From: SZUA-217 sp964194555 | GTDB lineage: Bacteria > Actinomycetota > Acidimicrobiia > Spongiisociales > ZC4RG35 | Direction: 5' to 3' | NCBI GenBank assembly: GCA_964194555.1 | Contig: CAXMMT010000007.1 | Span: 5,958-69,957 of the forward strand | Length of the DNA: 64,000 bases | Part shown: in pieces, positions 26,072 through 35,038 of the stretch | Position numbering within the stretch: position 1 is the first letter of the stretch | Layout: every line of letters starts with the position of its first letter | Made by a program: the position numbers and the translations under genes | The notes under the pieces: model-generated | Told to the model about the DNA's origin: nothing | Databases searched by the model: none | The model's input: the letters and a program-made list of their open reading frames with translations, nothing else

Positions 26072-26733
26072 TTTGTTGCTCTCTGTTTGGCGTCAGGAGC
26101 CGGTTGTAGCTGTTCGATCGTCTGCTTCGTTTGTGCCATGACTTCTCTGTTGAAAAGCTCTCCGGAGAAGATCTGGAGCGTATACGGCGCCGAAGCCATC
26201 AATCCCTCCGCGGTAAGCATGTCCACCCCCAGAGCCCGGGTGAGTTGGTCGTGGAGCATCAGGCCACCGAGTTGCATTGCAACCAATACCGCCGCCTGCT
26301 TTTGCGGGTCGCCGTGATACTCATTGATCAGGCCCTGCTCCTTGCCTTGGACAAGCTGAACTGTCACTTCGCCAACGAATTCAGCGAAGATCCTGGCGGC
26401 GGTTTCGCTCCCGGTTCCTAGGGTCCAAGCCAGGTAGCGGAGGGTTGGTTCGGCGAGTTGGTACGTGGCTGCGATCGCGCCGGGCTCGCGATAGGCTCCA
26501 GTCTCGATCGCCTCCCGCTTCATCTCCATCGTCATGTGAACCACGTACTCATCACAGGCGCGATGCAAGCCCTCCTTCGATCCGAAGTGGTGGAGAACCA
26601 GGGCCGGCGACACCCCGGCGTTCTTGGCGATGGCGCGGACTGTGGTCCCGGCGAAACCGTCCTTGGGGAACCGCTCTATCGCCACATCGCGGATGCGGGC
26701 CCGGGTGGTCAGGTCCTCAACAACTGAACGCAT
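26068..26733 (-). CDS. TetR family transcriptional regulator
   Basis: A 221-residue regulator from ATG 26733. The N-terminal helix-turn-helix is RIRDVAIERFPKDGFAGTTV followed by AIAKNAGVSPALVLHHFGS. The C-terminal ligand domain is alpha-helical. A TTG-started frame runs 6 codons further upstream but would read through the operator. It heads the three-gene regulator-ATPase-permease unit and probably represses it from the palindromes upstream. Confidence 0.88.
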   Translation of the reverse strand: MRSVVEDLTTRARIRDVAIERFPKDGFAGTTVRAIAKNAGVSPALVLHHFGSKEGLHRACDEYVVHMTMEMKREAIETGAYREPGAIAATYQLAEPTLRYLAWTLGTGSETAARIFAEFVGEVTVQLVQGKEQGLINEYHGDPQKQAAVLVAMQLGGLMLHDQLTRALGVDMLTAEGLMASAPYTLQIFSGELFNREVMAQTKQTIEQLQPAPDAKQRATK

Positions 26734-26762
26734 GTTCAGAATACTAAACAAACGTTCAGTTG
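26721..26762. promoter_or_regulatory. TetR operator region with nested inverted repeats
   Basis: A 10-bp inverted repeat, CAACTGAACG at 26721-26730 and its exact complement at 26753-26762, encloses the start of the TetR gene. Within it, ACTAAACAAACGTTCAGT (26743-26760) is an 18-bp near-palindrome of the size bound by TetR dimers. CTGAACGCATGTTCAG (26723-26738) is another palindrome. Autorepression is inferred from position. Confidence 0.6.
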
Positions 26763-26789
26763 GTTGGCAAACCTATGGCCGTCGTCGTG

Positions 26790-28181
26790 TCAGCTTGCAG
26801 CCACGACGGTCTCGACCAGGGCTCGCGCCTCGATCGACGGATCGAACATGATCTCGATATCGGGGGTGACGCCGACGCCACCGAAATCATGACCGCCAGG
26901 TGTGAGCCATCTGGCGATAGTCAGCTTCAGGGCTCCTCCATTGGAAAGGTTGAACCGTTGCTGAACGGTGTTCTTCCCGAACGTGTTCTCACCCACCACA
27001 GTGGCCAGGCCACGCTCCTGGAGCACAGCCGACACCACTTCCGACGCGGAGGCACTGCCTTTGTTGACCACGAAGGTGACCTTCATGCCCGCCGGCACTA
27101 TCGCCGCCCCGGTGACGGCATACGGTCTTGACTCGTCCGGGCCCTGAGTCACCACAACGTCGCCGTCCGGAAGGAAGATCGAGGTGATTTCGATGGCGGT
27201 GTCGAGGAGACCCCCAGGGTTGTTTCTGAGATCGACGACCAGCTCGTCGATGCCTTCGGCCAGGAGGTCGATCACCGCTTGTTCGAACTGCTCATCGGCG
27301 TTGGCGGAGAAGATCCGGAGTTGGATGTAACCGATGCTGCCAAAGCTCTCCGAGTTGATCACGGGGATGATCACCGCAGCGCGTGTAATCGCAATCTCGA
27401 ATGTCTCACCATCCCGATCGATGGTCAGCACTACGTCGGTGCCGGCGGGGCCCCGTACCTGTGAGGTGACCTCGTCGATGGTCCAGCCCTCTACCGAAGT
27501 GCCGTCGACACCGATGATGGCGTCGTCGCGCTGAAGCCCGGCCGCCTCGGCCGGTGCGCCCTCGATGGTTGACACGATCAGTATGCGACAGGTCTCCGAA
27601 ACTATCGAGCACTGTTTGTTGTCGCCTTCGATGGTCTGGTCCTCGGGGGAGACCAGGGCCCCGATTCCCTCGATTTGGCCTTCCTGCTCCTCTTCGAGTA
27701 GTTCCAGGGCCTCCTGGTCGAAGTAGGTGGAGTTGGGGTCGAGGGCATGGGTTGCCAGGCCGATGACGATGGCTTCGGCAGCCTGCTCGCTATCGTCGGC
27801 TGTTGACGATGCCACCTCACAGGATGCCTTGAACTCGTCGGCAGGAAGCGCGCAGGTGAGCACGTCAGAGGACGATGTTCCGTCCAACGCCTCCAACCCC
27901 TGGACGGCGGCGGAAGCCAGGGTGGCGTCGTCGACACTGTCGACATAGTGAATTTGGATTAGCTCATACGCCTCACAGACGATGACGACCTGCTCCGGCG
28001 CCGAGTCACAGTCCACCTCCTCGATCTGTCGGGAACTGGTGGTCGTGTTGGTTGTCCCGGTGGAGGATGGCGAGGTGACCGCTTGGCTGGTCGGTGTCGT
28101 GGCGTCAAACCCACCCGACGAACAGGCGGTCGCGATGCCTGCGAGGGTGACGATGAGAAGGGTGAGACGGTTCTTGATCAT
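26790..28181 (-). CDS. S41 (C-terminal processing) peptidase lipoprotein
   Basis: A 463-residue secreted protease. The lipoprotein signal ends in ATACSS, and a Ser/Thr-rich linker runs to ~50. A Cys-containing region covers ~55-150. A PDZ domain covers ~190-260 (GAPAEAAGLQRDDAIIGVDG). The S41 core has substrate strand VVDLRNNPGGLLD, nucleophile Ser in NKGSASASEVVSAVLQERG and general-base Lys in GENTFGKNTVQQ. It overlaps the upstream homologue by 4 bp. The long N-terminal region before the PDZ with several Cys is unusual for CtpA-type enzymes and is shared by the neighbour. Confidence 0.88.
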   Translation of the reverse strand: MIKNRLTLLIVTLAGIATACSSGGFDATTPTSQAVTSPSSTGTTNTTTSSRQIEEVDCDSAPEQVVIVCEAYELIQIHYVDSVDDATLASAAVQGLEALDGTSSSDVLTCALPADEFKASCEVASSTADDSEQAAEAIVIGLATHALDPNSTYFDQEALELLEEEQEGQIEGIGALVSPEDQTIEGDNKQCSIVSETCRILIVSTIEGAPAEAAGLQRDDAIIGVDGTSVEGWTIDEVTSQVRGPAGTDVVLTIDRDGETFEIAITRAAVIIPVINSESFGSIGYIQLRIFSANADEQFEQAVIDLLAEGIDELVVDLRNNPGGLLDTAIEITSIFLPDGDVVVTQGPDESRPYAVTGAAIVPAGMKVTFVVNKGSASASEVVSAVLQERGLATVVGENTFGKNTVQQRFNLSNGGALKLTIARWLTPGGHDFGGVGVTPDIEIMFDPSIEARALVETVVAAS

Positions 28182-29572
28182 GACGCAGCGTCGAGGGCGG
28201 CCTGCACGACTTCTTCAATGGACATATCAGTCGTCAGCTCGAGCTCACGGTCTGGTGTGAGACCGCCGTTTCCGGCTGTAAGACCGCTGGGGGTTGCCCA
28301 CCGGGCCACCGCGACGTAGAGCTCTCCGCCATTACGCAGATCAAAGGGTATCTGGACCGCGTCTTTACCGAAGGTGTTCGTGCCGACCATCACCGCGCCA
28401 CGGCGATCTCTCAAGGCGCCTGCGACGATCTCCGCAGCGGACGCCGTGCCCTGGTTCACCAGGACGATCAAACGCTCTTCAGTGGCCAGCCCTCCTTCGG
28501 TCGCCGCGTACTCGAGGTGCTCGTCGGGGGCGAACGACTCGAGGACCAGCCCTCCGCTGATGAATTCTGAGGCCACGTCGACCGAGGCATCGACAAGGCC
28601 ACCGGGGTTGTCGCGAAGGTCGATGACGATGGTGCGCGGCCTGAATTCTGAGAGAGATATCAATGCTTCCTCCACAAGTCCGGGGATGTCGTCCTCGAAG
28701 TCGGGTATTCGCAGATATCCGACGCCGGGCAGGGAAATCTCGACACTCACCGTCGGGACAGTGAGCTCGGACCGCTCGATGGTGAAGGTCAGGCTTTCTC
28801 CTCCTCCACGTTCCACCACCATGTCGAATGATCCGGTTTCGTCCCCGGCCATGGCGGCCGCCGTTGAGACGAAACCCTGGCCGTCGACCTGCATGCCATC
28901 AATCTCGACCACGATATCTCCGGCTTGCAACCCGGCGTCCGCTCCGGGGTTGTCTTCCAGCACGAAGACGATTCGGAGAGGGCAAGTCGTAGTGATCTTG
29001 GCGCATTTCGAACCCACCGCATCGGTGGCATCGAGGAGAAGACCGACCCCTCCGACGATTCCGTTGGGCCGGAAGGACCCCACCTGGTCGGGCGGCACGT
29101 AATAGGAGAAGGGGTCGAGTCCGACGTCTGTCATCGCGGTGACCGCGGCATCCACCGCCGGACCGACTGCGATCCCCGACTCGTGAACCATCTGTGCGAG
29201 TTGATCGCAGAAATCGGTGAAGTCTCCGTGTGGCACCGCGCAAACAAGAGTGCGAGGCCGTGCCTCGGTCTCGGTGCTCGTGAATTCCCGGAGACTTCTC
29301 AGCGCAACGCCGGCCAGATCCGAGCTGGACCACGGTCTGTCTACATGCCATTTCTGTACGAGCTCGTACACCTCGCATAGCGCCGAGAATGTCACAGGCG
29401 GGGCGACGCAGTTCTGCACCTGGTATGGCTGGCCGCCGACGGTGCTGCTCGGCACGTTGGACACCGCTGTTGTGGGCGGAGCCTCGAGGGTGGTCAGCGC
29501 AGACTCTGACGCCGACCCACAGGCAACTGCAGAAACCAGCAAGAGAACGAGGGCCGTGCGCATTGCCGCCAT
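28178..29572 (-). CDS. S41 (C-terminal processing) peptidase lipoprotein, paralogue
   Basis: A 464-residue paralogue of the downstream gene from ATG 29572 (ATG 29563 possible). It has lipobox SAVACGS, a Thr-rich linker and the same Cys-containing N-terminal region (CEVYELVQKWHVD against CEAYELIQIHYVD). The PDZ includes NPGADAGLQAGDIVVEIDG. The catalytic blocks are VIDLRDNPGGLVD, NQGTASAAEIVAGALRDRRG and GTNTFGKDAVQ, with Ser in TASAAE and Lys in FGKD. The pair looks like a tandem duplication, translationally coupled. Confidence 0.87.
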   Translation of the reverse strand: MAAMRTALVLLLVSAVACGSASESALTTLEAPPTTAVSNVPSSTVGGQPYQVQNCVAPPVTFSALCEVYELVQKWHVDRPWSSSDLAGVALRSLREFTSTETEARPRTLVCAVPHGDFTDFCDQLAQMVHESGIAVGPAVDAAVTAMTDVGLDPFSYYVPPDQVGSFRPNGIVGGVGLLLDATDAVGSKCAKITTTCPLRIVFVLEDNPGADAGLQAGDIVVEIDGMQVDGQGFVSTAAAMAGDETGSFDMVVERGGGESLTFTIERSELTVPTVSVEISLPGVGYLRIPDFEDDIPGLVEEALISLSEFRPRTIVIDLRDNPGGLVDASVDVASEFISGGLVLESFAPDEHLEYAATEGGLATEERLIVLVNQGTASAAEIVAGALRDRRGAVMVGTNTFGKDAVQIPFDLRNGGELYVAVARWATPSGLTAGNGGLTPDRELELTTDMSIEEVVQAALDAAS

Positions 29573-29767
29573 TATGTGGACTGGTGCTCCGACCACAAGC
29601 GTTTGCCGCGTTGAAGTCGGCCAGTGACGTCCCTGGCTGCGTCCTCGTCCTCGACGAACGGGCCAGTGGCCAACGTCGCTGCCTCCTTGCCAGAGACCCC
29701 CCTGGCTCGCCCTCAACATCGCCAACGTTCGTGGCCAGAGCACTAATCGGCAGTTACCGTCAGCTTC

Positions 29768-30847
29768 ATGAGTACACGAGTCATTCTCCGCTCCCCATTC
29801 GGAGAAACTGTCACACGGGACATCGCCGACGGCCACTGGGCGGATCCGGTCGGCGATGCCGATTCGACGTTGGGTGAGGGCTACTGGGCGGTGCCCGGTC
29901 TGGTGGATGCCCACTCCCATCTCGCCACCACAGACCTGCCCGCGTCGAATGGGGGTTATCAGCCAGGTGTTCTCGATGATGCCGTCACACGAGCCAGAGA
30001 AGCTCTCGCCGCCGGGATCACCCTTCTCCTCGACAAGGGCTGGTGCGACACCACCACGATCGACCTGATGGCCGCTGTGCCCGAATCGGAGCGCCCGGAG
30101 ATCGAAGCAGCCGCACAGATGATCGCCGTCAACGAGGGCTACTACCCCAACTTCGCGATCGAGATCGATGACTCTGAAATCGACTCAGCGGTAGCCAAAC
30201 AGGCGGGCATGGGAGCGGGTTGGGTGAAGCTCATCGGCGACTGGCCCCGACGGGGACGAGGCCCGGTGGCCAACTTCACCGAAGATCAATTACGCCGGGC
30301 CGTTGAGATCGCCGGCGAGTCTGGAGCCCGGGTCGCAATCCATACGCAGGCGCGGGAGGTGCCATCGATGGCAGTGGCCGCGGGAGTCCACTCCATTGAG
30401 CACGGTCTCTTTCTCACCGACTCTGACGTGGCGGCCCTTGCCGAACGTGGAGGGATGTGGGTGCCGACGGTTCTTCGGATCGAGGAGACGATCACCCAAC
30501 TCGGCGCTGAGTCGGGTGGTGGGCGGCTTCTCATCGAAGGCCTCGACAACACGCGTCGTCTTCTTCCTGCTGCTTTCGAGGCGGGGGTGCGTGTGCTGGC
30601 CGGTACCGATCTCGTCGGCACTCCGGCGAACGTGGCCAGCGAGGCGATCAAACTGGGGGAATACGGACTCTCCAACCTACAGGTCGTTGAGGCGGTTACA
30701 ACCGCGGGATTCAGGGCCACCGATCGCAGTTCCGACTTCGCCATCGGCGCTCCCGCGGACGCCGTGCTCTTTCCTGACGATCCAATATCCGACCTGGAGG
30801 TTCTCAGGCACCCGACCGTTGTGATTCGGAAGGGGACCGTGGCATGA
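29768..30847 (+). CDS. Amidohydrolase superfamily metal-dependent hydrolase
   Basis: A 359-residue TIM-barrel amidohydrolase. Metal ligands are visible in VDAHSHL, in GWVKLIGDW (probable carboxylated Lys), in AIHTQA, in HSIEHG, and the Asp in LAGTDLVG. The C-terminal strand VVIRKGTVA completes the composite beta domain. It resembles the imidazolonepropionase/prolidase-like branch; the substrate cannot be set from sequence. It overlaps maf by 4 bp (ATGA). Confidence 0.85.
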   Translation: MSTRVILRSPFGETVTRDIADGHWADPVGDADSTLGEGYWAVPGLVDAHSHLATTDLPASNGGYQPGVLDDAVTRAREALAAGITLLLDKGWCDTTTIDLMAAVPESERPEIEAAAQMIAVNEGYYPNFAIEIDDSEIDSAVAKQAGMGAGWVKLIGDWPRRGRGPVANFTEDQLRRAVEIAGESGARVAIHTQAREVPSMAVAAGVHSIEHGLFLTDSDVAALAERGGMWVPTVLRIEETITQLGAESGGGRLLIEGLDNTRRLLPAAFEAGVRVLAGTDLVGTPANVASEAIKLGEYGLSNLQVVEAVTTAGFRATDRSSDFAIGAPADAVLFPDDPISDLEVLRHPTVVIRKGTVA

Positions 30848-31437
30848 GACTGGTTCTAGCCTCGGGGTCGCCCCGTCGCCGCCAGCAACTGGAGACGCTG
30901 GGCCTCGATTTTGATGTCGAACCCTCAGATATCGATGAGTCACGTCGTCCGGACGAGCCCCCAGGAGTCTATGTTGAGAGGATGGCCACGGAGAAGGCGC
31001 GAGCGGTGGCAGCCGCCGATCGTGTCGTGCTTGCGGCCGACACCGTGGTGGTGCACGAGGGGAGGATCTTGGGGAAACCCGGCCACCCTGAGGAGGCGCG
31101 CTCAATGCTGCGACGACTTCAAGGCGATCGTCATGAGGTGTTCACTGGTGTCGCAGTTGTCTCGTGGGACGATGGTCCAGTGGTTCACCCAGCCGTGGAT
31201 GTGACCGAAGTGGCTTTTCTCCCCATGACCGATGATGAGATCGCTGACTACGTATCAACCGGAGAGCCTATGGACAAGGCGGGTGCCTACGCCCTTCAGG
31301 GCGCAGGTGGGCGGTTCGTCGAGTCGGTGAAGGGCAGCCCATTCACGGTGATCGGCTTGCCGATCCATCTGCTCTCGCGTCTGATCTCGCACGCCGGACT
31401 CGATATCAGAGTATTTCAATTCGAACTGCCTGGCTGA
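30844..31437 (+). CDS. maf: Maf family nucleoside triphosphate pyrophosphatase
   Basis: A 197-residue Maf protein. It has the N-terminal signature LASGSPRRRQQLETLG, the catalytic Asp region LAADTVVVHEGRILGKP, RRLQGDRHEVFTGV and DKAGAYALQGAGGRFVESVK. It hydrolyses non-canonical or dTTP/UTP-type nucleotides as a house-cleaning enzyme. Coupled to the amidohydrolase upstream. Confidence 0.92.
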   Translation: MRLVLASGSPRRRQQLETLGLDFDVEPSDIDESRRPDEPPGVYVERMATEKARAVAAADRVVLAADTVVVHEGRILGKPGHPEEARSMLRRLQGDRHEVFTGVAVVSWDDGPVVHPAVDVTEVAFLPMTDDEIADYVSTGEPMDKAGAYALQGAGGRFVESVKGSPFTVIGLPIHLLSRLISHAGLDIRVFQFELPG

Positions 31438-31455
31438 GCGGGTAGTTTTCTCGAG

Positions 31456-32412
31456 ATGCGGCCAACACTTCTCGCAATCGTTCTGGTGCTCGCCGCTTGT
31501 AGCCCGGTCTCGGAGATAGCTGATCCGACAAGCACCCTCGACGTCACCACCACGGCAAGAATCGTTACGACCACCGCGACTGTCGAGACCACCTCGACCA
31601 CCGAAGACCCCACTACAACTTCCACGACGACAACCCTGGAGGCGACCACCACAACGTCTGACATTCTCGACGGAAACTGGGCCGACCAGCCGTTGATAGT
31701 GACCGGATTCGGCGCTCTTGGATGGTGGGACGGCACCGACTGGATACGTGCCGAGACCGAAGGCGCCCTCCCTGTTGTGGGTGGTGAGGACTATCAGATT
31801 GCAGTAATCGGCCTCGAGGCGACTACCACCGGCGGCCCGCAGGACCTGGTCTGTGAACCGGTGTTCAACCTCGGTGTCGTGTTGGAAGACGACCATCTGC
31901 TCGGTGGATGGCCGGGACCGTATGGGGTGGCGATATCCGCGCCGTGGGATCTCCAGCCGAATCTGTTCGAGCCCTTTGCAGACGATGGCACGTTTGCCGC
32001 TATCGCTTCGGGCCTGCTGGCCGAGCGGGGCCTGGTTGGGGCCGACCCGGTTGTCAAACAACTCTTCCGCACCGATCTCGAAGGCGACGGGATCAACGAG
32101 ATCCTTGTCGTTGCGGAGGACATCAGCGGTGGTTTCCTTCCAAAGGCGGGGGACTATTCGATCATCTTCATGCAGAAGGTGATCGAGGGCGATGTGCAAA
32201 CGGTGGTCCTTGGTGATTCGGTCATAACAGACCCCGAGGGGTCGTTTGTGGTGGGCTTCTCGGTTGGAGCGGTCGCCGATCTCAGCGGCGATGGCCAGAT
32301 GGAAATCGTCGTCGACTCCGCCTTCTTCGAGGGCCTTGGAGTAGACGTCTGGGAATACGTCGATGACGACATCGGTCTGTTCCCCTACCTACAGACTGGA
32401 TGTGGCAGCTAG
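31456..32412 (+). CDS. Hypothetical lipoprotein with Thr-rich linker
   Basis: A 318-residue exported protein. The signal peptide ends in lipobox VLAACSP. Residues ~25-72 are a Thr/Ser-rich linker, and the rest is a globular domain with no clear homologue. The segment FRTDLEGDGINEILVVAED and the later LSGDGQMEIVVDS resemble FG-GAP/VCBS-type calcium-binding repeats in beta propellers. Surface-exposed, function unknown. Confidence 0.7.
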   Translation: MRPTLLAIVLVLAACSPVSEIADPTSTLDVTTTARIVTTTATVETTSTTEDPTTTSTTTTLEATTTTSDILDGNWADQPLIVTGFGALGWWDGTDWIRAETEGALPVVGGEDYQIAVIGLEATTTGGPQDLVCEPVFNLGVVLEDDHLLGGWPGPYGVAISAPWDLQPNLFEPFADDGTFAAIASGLLAERGLVGADPVVKQLFRTDLEGDGINEILVVAEDISGGFLPKAGDYSIIFMQKVIEGDVQTVVLGDSVITDPEGSFVVGFSVGAVADLSGDGQMEIVVDSAFFEGLGVDVWEYVDDDIGLFPYLQTGCGS

Positions 32413-32819
32413 TGAAGAACCCTTTCGAGGACCGTCCCACCTATGTCGGTCTCAGTGGCATCGAACTGACCGAGACCTCATCAGAGTTCGCCGCTGGCCG
32501 TATTGAGATTACCGAGCACCACATGCAGCCCTACGGAGTGGTGCATGGAGGTGTCTATTGCACATTTGCGGAGACACTGGCTTCGACCGGTGCCGCAATG
32601 TGGGCCGTGGAGCAGGGATTGGAAGGGGCAGTGGGGGTCAGCAACAAGACGGACTTCCTCCGGCCCACCACCGGTGGGGTTCTGATTGGAGAGGCGACGC
32701 CGATTCATCGCGGTCGTACCCAACAACTCTGGCAGGTGAACATCATTAGGGAAGACAACGGCAAACTCGTTGCCCAGAGTCAGGTCCGTCTTCAGAACGT
32801 GAACAGCACCGAGTTCTGA
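32400..32819 (+). CDS. PaaI-type hotdog thioesterase
   Basis: A 139-residue hotdog-fold protein with the family stretch QPYGVVHGGVYCTFAETLAS (catalytic Asn or Asp position within HGG and the following Glu). GVSNKTDFLRPTTGGVLIGE follows. PaaI-like enzymes cleave acyl- or aryl-CoA thioesters. ATG 32400 lies within the lipoprotein gene; GTG 32412, which overlaps its TAG, is the alternative start. Confidence 0.85.
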   Translation: MWQLVKNPFEDRPTYVGLSGIELTETSSEFAAGRIEITEHHMQPYGVVHGGVYCTFAETLASTGAAMWAVEQGLEGAVGVSNKTDFLRPTTGGVLIGEATPIHRGRTQQLWQVNIIREDNGKLVAQSQVRLQNVNSTEF

Positions 32820-32820
32820 T

Positions 32821-33357
32821 TCAGGGCGTGGACAGCCAGCGAGTCAAATCGATGACGACCTCTTGAAAATCTTGTCCGTGTCCGGAGGACACGGCGTGAG
32901 CCACCTCATGTAGGACTATCCAGGCCTGGGCCGGCCGTTCGACGAGGATCGTCCTTGTCGTCGGGTCGTAGCTTCCCTTGATTCGGCCTTCGAGACGGTC
33001 GATCACCACCAATTCCACCGTGCTCACGCCCAGATGGTCAGCCAGTGAGTCGGCGAGTTGGCTTGCCTCTTCATCGGTGAGATAGGTGTTGGCGAGCCGG
33101 ATCATGACCTGGTCCAGACCGGCCAACCTCACGCCCTCTTGAACGGTGCAGTAGTCGAATCCGCATATCTCGAGTCCGTTGTCGGCGAAGGGCGGATCCC
33201 GGTCGATCAAGTTGTATAGGGGAACCATGGCCATAGCGAAGACCGTCACAGTTGCGACAGCGATTAACACCAGCCGGCGCCATGGCGAACGTTCCAGCGG
33301 TTCGAAGGAATCCTCCTCGACATCCCAGTCTTCGAAGACTGGTTCGTCCTGGATCAC
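32821..33357 (-). CDS. Membrane-anchored protein with HExxH metalloprotease motif
   Basis: A 178-residue protein from GTG 33357. An acidic cytosolic N-terminus is followed by one helix, LVLIAVATVTVFAMAMVPLY, and an extracytoplasmic domain. The latter ends with LHEVAHAVSSGHGQDF, an HExxH zinc motif with a third His five residues on. Two Cys in ICGFDYCTV may form a disulfide. A small membrane-anchored metallopeptidase is plausible, but no family was recognised. The upstream partial frame ends TAGTG on this start. Confidence 0.6.
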   Translation of the reverse strand: MIQDEPVFEDWDVEEDSFEPLERSPWRRLVLIAVATVTVFAMAMVPLYNLIDRDPPFADNGLEICGFDYCTVQEGVRLAGLDQVMIRLANTYLTDEEASQLADSLADHLGVSTVELVVIDRLEGRIKGSYDPTTRTILVERPAQAWIVLHEVAHAVSSGHGQDFQEVVIDLTRWLSTP

Positions 33358-33505
33358 TACTTGAGAGCCTCTTTGATCACATGCGAATGGTAAGGCAGGC
33401 CACGAGCAACGGCTTTCGAGACCAAATGGCGTCCTTGGCTTATCGGGGGCATCCTGGCGCCCTCGCCGCATGACAGGTCGCAGATGAGCGTTGCCAGGCT
33501 GGCCC
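33358..33505 (-). pseudogene. C-terminal remnant of an unidentified gene
   Basis: A coding-like minus-strand frame reads ASLATLICDLSCGEGARM, then PPISQGRHLVSKAVARGLPY and HSHVIKEALK. It stops at TAG, which overlaps the GTG of the metalloprotease-like gene. No usable start exists before it hits a TGA next to the truncated CoA-transferase frame. This looks like the 3' end of a gene whose 5' part was lost. Product unknown. Confidence 0.4.
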
Positions 33506-33508
33506 GGT

Positions 33509-33820
33509 CTAGGCCTCAACTTCCTCGTCGACAGCCAGGGCAACGATCTTCGGCACCGGGCCGCAGTGCCCACCGATGATTCGTTTCAGCAGGCCGGGGT
33601 AGCCGAGATGATTGAGACCCCTGTTCTCGGAGTCACCTTGTCCACCGGCCCATACGAGGGCCAGGTCTCGAGGTTTGGCATCCTCTATGTATTGCTGTTC
33701 GAGCGCAGCAAGTATTTCCTCGGCGACTCCGTGACCCTCATAGCCCGAACTCACGATTACGTCTCGATCGTGTATCACCGAGACGGCCTCGCGTGCACCA
33801 ACAACTTTGTTGATAGTCAT
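33509..33820 (-). pseudogene. N-terminal fragment of an acyl-CoA:acetate CoA-transferase
   Basis: A 103-residue frame encodes only the opening of a family I CoA-transferase: KVVGAREAVSVIHDRDVIVS, then GHGVAEEILAALEQQY, the stretch DLALVWAGGQGDSENRGLNH and RIIGGHCGPVPKI. Full enzymes run to ~500 residues with a catalytic Glu in the C-terminal half, which is missing. The start (ATG 33820) looks intact and the stop follows EVEA. A 3' deletion is the simplest explanation. Confidence 0.7.
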
Positions 33821-33922
33821 GATCGACTCCCGGTCCGAACCTACATCTTGATAACACGGCTGGCGATGATTCGTGGCCCGAGTGAATCCTTATTGGGCCC
33901 TTCTCCAATATCCTTGTAGCCA

Positions 33923-35038
33923 ATGTCGTTCCAGATCGGCCCACTTGTCGTTGACCCCCCGGTGGTCCTTGCCCCGATGGCAGGCGTGACCAATGCTCCG
34001 TTTCGCCGTCTGTGCCGCGAGTTCGGGGCGGGTCTCTACGTCTCGGAGATGATCGGCGCCAGGAGTCTTGTGGAGAAGAGCGAGAAGACGATGGCTCTGG
34101 CCCGTTTCGACGACGATGAGAGCCCCAGATCGATTCAGCTTTACGGCACCGACCCGGGAGCTCTTGGTGAGGCGGTTGCCTTTCTTGTCGAAGATCACGG
34201 GGTTGACCACATCGACATGAACTTCGGATGCCCGATGGGCAAAGTGACGAAACACGGAGGAGGGGCCGCCCTCCCCTGGAAGACCAGCCTGTTTCGTTCT
34301 GTAGTTCGCGCCGCGGTCATGAACGCCGGCGATGTCCCGGTGACGGTGAAGTTCCGGCTGGGCATCGACGAGGAACACCTGACATTCATCGACACCGGCC
34401 TGATCGCCGAAGAGGAAGGAGTTGCCGCGGTCGCACTCCACGCCCGCACCGCCCGCCAGTTGTACTCAGGCAAGGCCAGGTGGTCGGCGATCCGTGAGTT
34501 GAAGGAGGCGGTGACCACCGTGCCTGTGGTTGGTAACGGTGACATCTGGACGGCGGACGACGCTCTCGAGATGATGCGTTCAACCGGTTGTGATGGAGTC
34601 GTGGTTGGCCGCGGGTGTCTCGGGCGCCCCTGGTTGTTCCGGGACCTGGCCGACGTGTTCGCGGGACGCCAGGCCCAGGTTCCGCCAAATCTTGGCGAGA
34701 TTGGTCGGATCATGCTCCGCCATGCCCAACTGCTGGTTGACCACTTCGGAGAGAAGGTCGGTCTCAACCTCTTCCGCAAGCATCCCTCGTGGTATCTGAA
34801 GGGCTTCCCTGTTGGACCGGTTCTTCGTGATGGCTTCGCCAGGGTGGCCTCGATCGAGGAGTTGACGTATCTGGTCGGGAGGCTCGATCCGGATGTCCCG
34901 TTTCCTGAAGAGGCCAATCGCATGGTTCGTGGGCATAGTCACGGGCCACGTCCGGTGCGTCTACCCCACGGATTTCTCGACGATCGGGAAGCCGAGCGGG
35001 TAGCCGACGAGGCCGAGCAGGTGGTCAGCGGCGGCTAG
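33923..35038 (+). CDS. dusB: tRNA-dihydrouridine synthase DusB
   Basis: A 371-residue flavoenzyme. It opens with VLAPMAGVTNAPFRRLCREF. The catalytic Cys is in MNFGCPMGKVTKHGGGAAL. VTVKFRLGID and ALHARTARQLYSGKARWSAI bind FMN and tRNA, and NGDIWTADDALEMM precedes the GVVVGRGCLGRPWLF signature. It reduces uridine in tRNA. The 3' end overlaps the convergent SWEET-like gene by 14 bp. Confidence 0.92.
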   Translation: MSFQIGPLVVDPPVVLAPMAGVTNAPFRRLCREFGAGLYVSEMIGARSLVEKSEKTMALARFDDDESPRSIQLYGTDPGALGEAVAFLVEDHGVDHIDMNFGCPMGKVTKHGGGAALPWKTSLFRSVVRAAVMNAGDVPVTVKFRLGIDEEHLTFIDTGLIAEEEGVAAVALHARTARQLYSGKARWSAIRELKEAVTTVPVVGNGDIWTADDALEMMRSTGCDGVVVGRGCLGRPWLFRDLADVFAGRQAQVPPNLGEIGRIMLRHAQLLVDHFGEKVGLNLFRKHPSWYLKGFPVGPVLRDGFARVASIEELTYLVGRLDPDVPFPEEANRMVRGHSHGPRPVRLPHGFLDDREAERVADEAEQVVSGG

